Program-made: the position numbers and the translations under genes
Shown: one piece after another, positions 62,950-64,000 of the stretch
How the letters are laid out: each line of letters opens with the position of its first letter
Position numbering within the stretch: position 1 is the stretch's first letter
Notes under the pieces: generated by a model
Seen by the model: the letters and a program-made list of their open reading frames with translations, nothing else
Told to the model about the DNA's origin: nothing
Database searches by the model: none
DNA from: Streptomyces asoensis
Lineage (GTDB): Bacteria; Actinomycetota; Actinomycetes; Streptomycetales; Streptomycetaceae
DNA length: 64,000 nucleotides
Assembly (NCBI RefSeq): GCF_013085465.1
Contig: NZ_CP049838.1
Span: 5,518,001-5,582,000 of the forward strand
Direction of reading: 5' to 3'

Positions 62950-64000
62950 GCAGCCGTACGGCTCCCCTCTTGTGCAGCGGGTCGTTGCCGTTGCCGCACT
63001 TGGGGGACTGGATGCAGGACGGGCAGCCGGCGTCGCACTCACAGGAGGCGATGGCCTGGCGGGTGGCCGTCAGCCAGGAGCGCGCCGTGTGGAAGGCCCG
63101 CTCCGCGAAGCCCGCGCCGCCGGGATGGCCGTCGTAGACGAAGACCGTCGGCAACAGCGTGTCGGGGTGGAGAGGGACCGAGACGCCGCCGATGTCCCAG
63201 CGGTCGCAGGTCGCGAAGAGGGGCAGCATGCCGATCGAGGCGTGTTCGGCGGCGTGCAGGGCCCCGCCGAGGATCTCGGGGTTGATCCGGGCCGCGTCCA
63301 GTTGGTCCTCGGTCACCGTCCACCACACGGCACGCGTGCGCAGCGTACGAGGAGGGAGGTCGAGCTTCGACTCACCCATGACTTCACCGGTGATGACCCG
63401 TCGACGCAGGAAGGAGACGACCTGGTTGGTGACTTCGACGGAGCCGTAGCACAACCGGCCCTGGCCCCAGGGGATTTCGACGTCCGTCTCCAGGACGGAG
63501 ATCGATGTCGTGTCGCGGGCCACCGTCGAATACGGGGGGTTGGCCTCCTCGACCAGGGCGACGGAGTCCTCCAGGTCCAGGGAACGCACGAGATACGTGC
63601 GGCCCTGATGGAGGTGGACAGCGCCCTCGTGGACGGTGGTGTGGGAGGAGCCCGCGTCGACCGTGCCGAGCAGTCGGCCGGTGCCGGCCTCGACGACCTG
63701 GACGGGTCGGCCGCCCTCGCCGCGGATGTCCGTGAGGTCGGCGGCGCGTTCCCGGCGGGTCCAGTGCCAGGCCTTGGTCCGGCGGCGCAGCAGCTTCGCG
63801 GCCTCCAACTGCGGCAGCAGGCCCTCGGTCTCGGGGCCGAACAGGGCCAGATCCTCGTCGGTCAGCGGGAGTTCGGCGGCCGCCGCGCACAGGTGCGGGG
63901 CCAGGACGTAGGGGTTGTCGGGGTCGAGGACGGTCGACTCCACCGGGCGGTCGAACAGCGCCTCCGGGTGATGGACCAGGAAGGTGTCCAGCGGGTCGTC
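62804..64000 (-). CDS. DEAD/DEAH-box helicase with DUF1998, C-terminal part
   Basis: A partial gene whose N-terminal helicase domains lie outside the window; about 398 residues are visible. The C-terminal DUF1998 domain shows a zinc-binding cysteine cluster, CECDAGCPSC then SPKCGNGND, as in the MrfA/YprA family of DNA-repair helicases. The frame is open to the window edge. It ends with an alanine/proline-rich tail. It is the usual convergent neighbour of the tad operon in actinobacteria. Confidence 0.9.
   Translation of the reverse strand, partial: DDPLDTFLVHHPEALFDRPVESTVLDPDNPYVLAPHLCAAAAELPLTDEDLALFGPETEGLLPQLEAAKLLRRRTKAWHWTRRERAADLTDIRGEGGRPVQVVEAGTGRLLGTVDAGSSHTTVHEGAVHLHQGRTYLVRSLDLEDSVALVEEANPPYSTVARDTTSISVLETDVEIPWGQGRLCYGSVEVTNQVVSFLRRRVITGEVMGESKLDLPPRTLRTRAVWWTVTEDQLDAARINPEILGGALHAAEHASIGMLPLFATCDRWDIGGVSVPLHPDTLLPTVFVYDGHPGGAGFAERAFHTARSWLTATRQAIASCECDAGCPSCIQSPKCGNGNDPLHKRGAVRLLTELLREAPEEKAREGEPPTASEKGPAAGEAAGAAAGAAPHPQGPPAP

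Overview
This is a high-GC actinobacterial chromosome segment, almost certainly from Streptomyces. It carries wblA, a Crp-type regulator, an Ssd/Tad (Flp-type) pilus operon, DUF317 genes, GTG and TTG starts, and ATGA/GTGA start-stop overlaps. It has two halves. Roughly 27-64 kb is a conserved core in the gene order I know from other Streptomyces (penicillin-binding protein, wblA, paired ArsA-like ATPases, crp, nth, marP-like protease, nhaA, acsA, ssd-tad, DUF1998 helicase). Roughly 0-26.8 kb, on the far side of a tRNA-Pro(CGG), is accessory DNA.

Accessory part. (a) 1.1-10.2 kb: an XRE/TPR-like regulator and a NUDIX hydrolase face a seven-gene operon across a 197 bp gap with inverted repeats. 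The operon encodes a kinase-fold phosphotransferase, an archaeal-type S-adenosylmethionine synthetase, a second phosphotransferase, a histidine phosphatase, a complete extra seryl-tRNA synthetase, a GT4-like glycosyltransferase and a truncated class II aminoacyl-tRNA-synthetase-like protein. Most junctions overlap. I know no characterised pathway with this set, and it is the best candidate for an undescribed system. (b) 10.4-14.0 kb: small hypothetical genes, a diverged inverted-repeat family, a DUF317 protein and a lipoprotein. (c) 14.0-22.6 kb: a decaying mobilizable element with relaxase, MobC, a membrane protein, a replication pair, an XRE regulator, an excisionase and a tyrosine integrase with a LacI-type helix-turn-helix insertion. 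Two genes carry frameshifts. The integrase stops just before its catalytic tyrosine, at a junction that also appears to cut a convergent TIR-domain gene. (d) 22.6-26.7 kb: TIR gene, small membrane protein and two overlapping convergent genes of unknown function.

Core part. tRNA-Pro with its terminator is followed by a Pr6Pr membrane protein, a nine-copy 34 bp tandem repeat, a metallophosphoesterase, a YqeY protein, a class A penicillin-binding protein, wblA and two coupled ArsA-like ATPases. Next come RidA, NUDIX, MBL and nucleotidyltransferase genes, then crp with a consensus Crp site upstream. After these lie nth, a CoA-pyrophosphatase-like NUDIX, a MarP-like protease, an alpha/beta hydrolase with a holin-like protein, nhaA, acsA, a SulP-carbonic anhydrase fusion, a deacetylase-like lipoprotein, a CooC-like ATPase facing a Fic-like protein, and a HAD phosphatase. 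The Tad operon (ssd, tadA, tadB, tadC, Flp-like pilin, two TadE-like proteins) converges on a helicase that runs off the window end. Two small low-complexity ORFs (37105-37275, 41141-41398) exactly bridge neighbouring genes with ATGA overlaps at both ends.

All names come from reading the sequence and from family knowledge. No database search was run.
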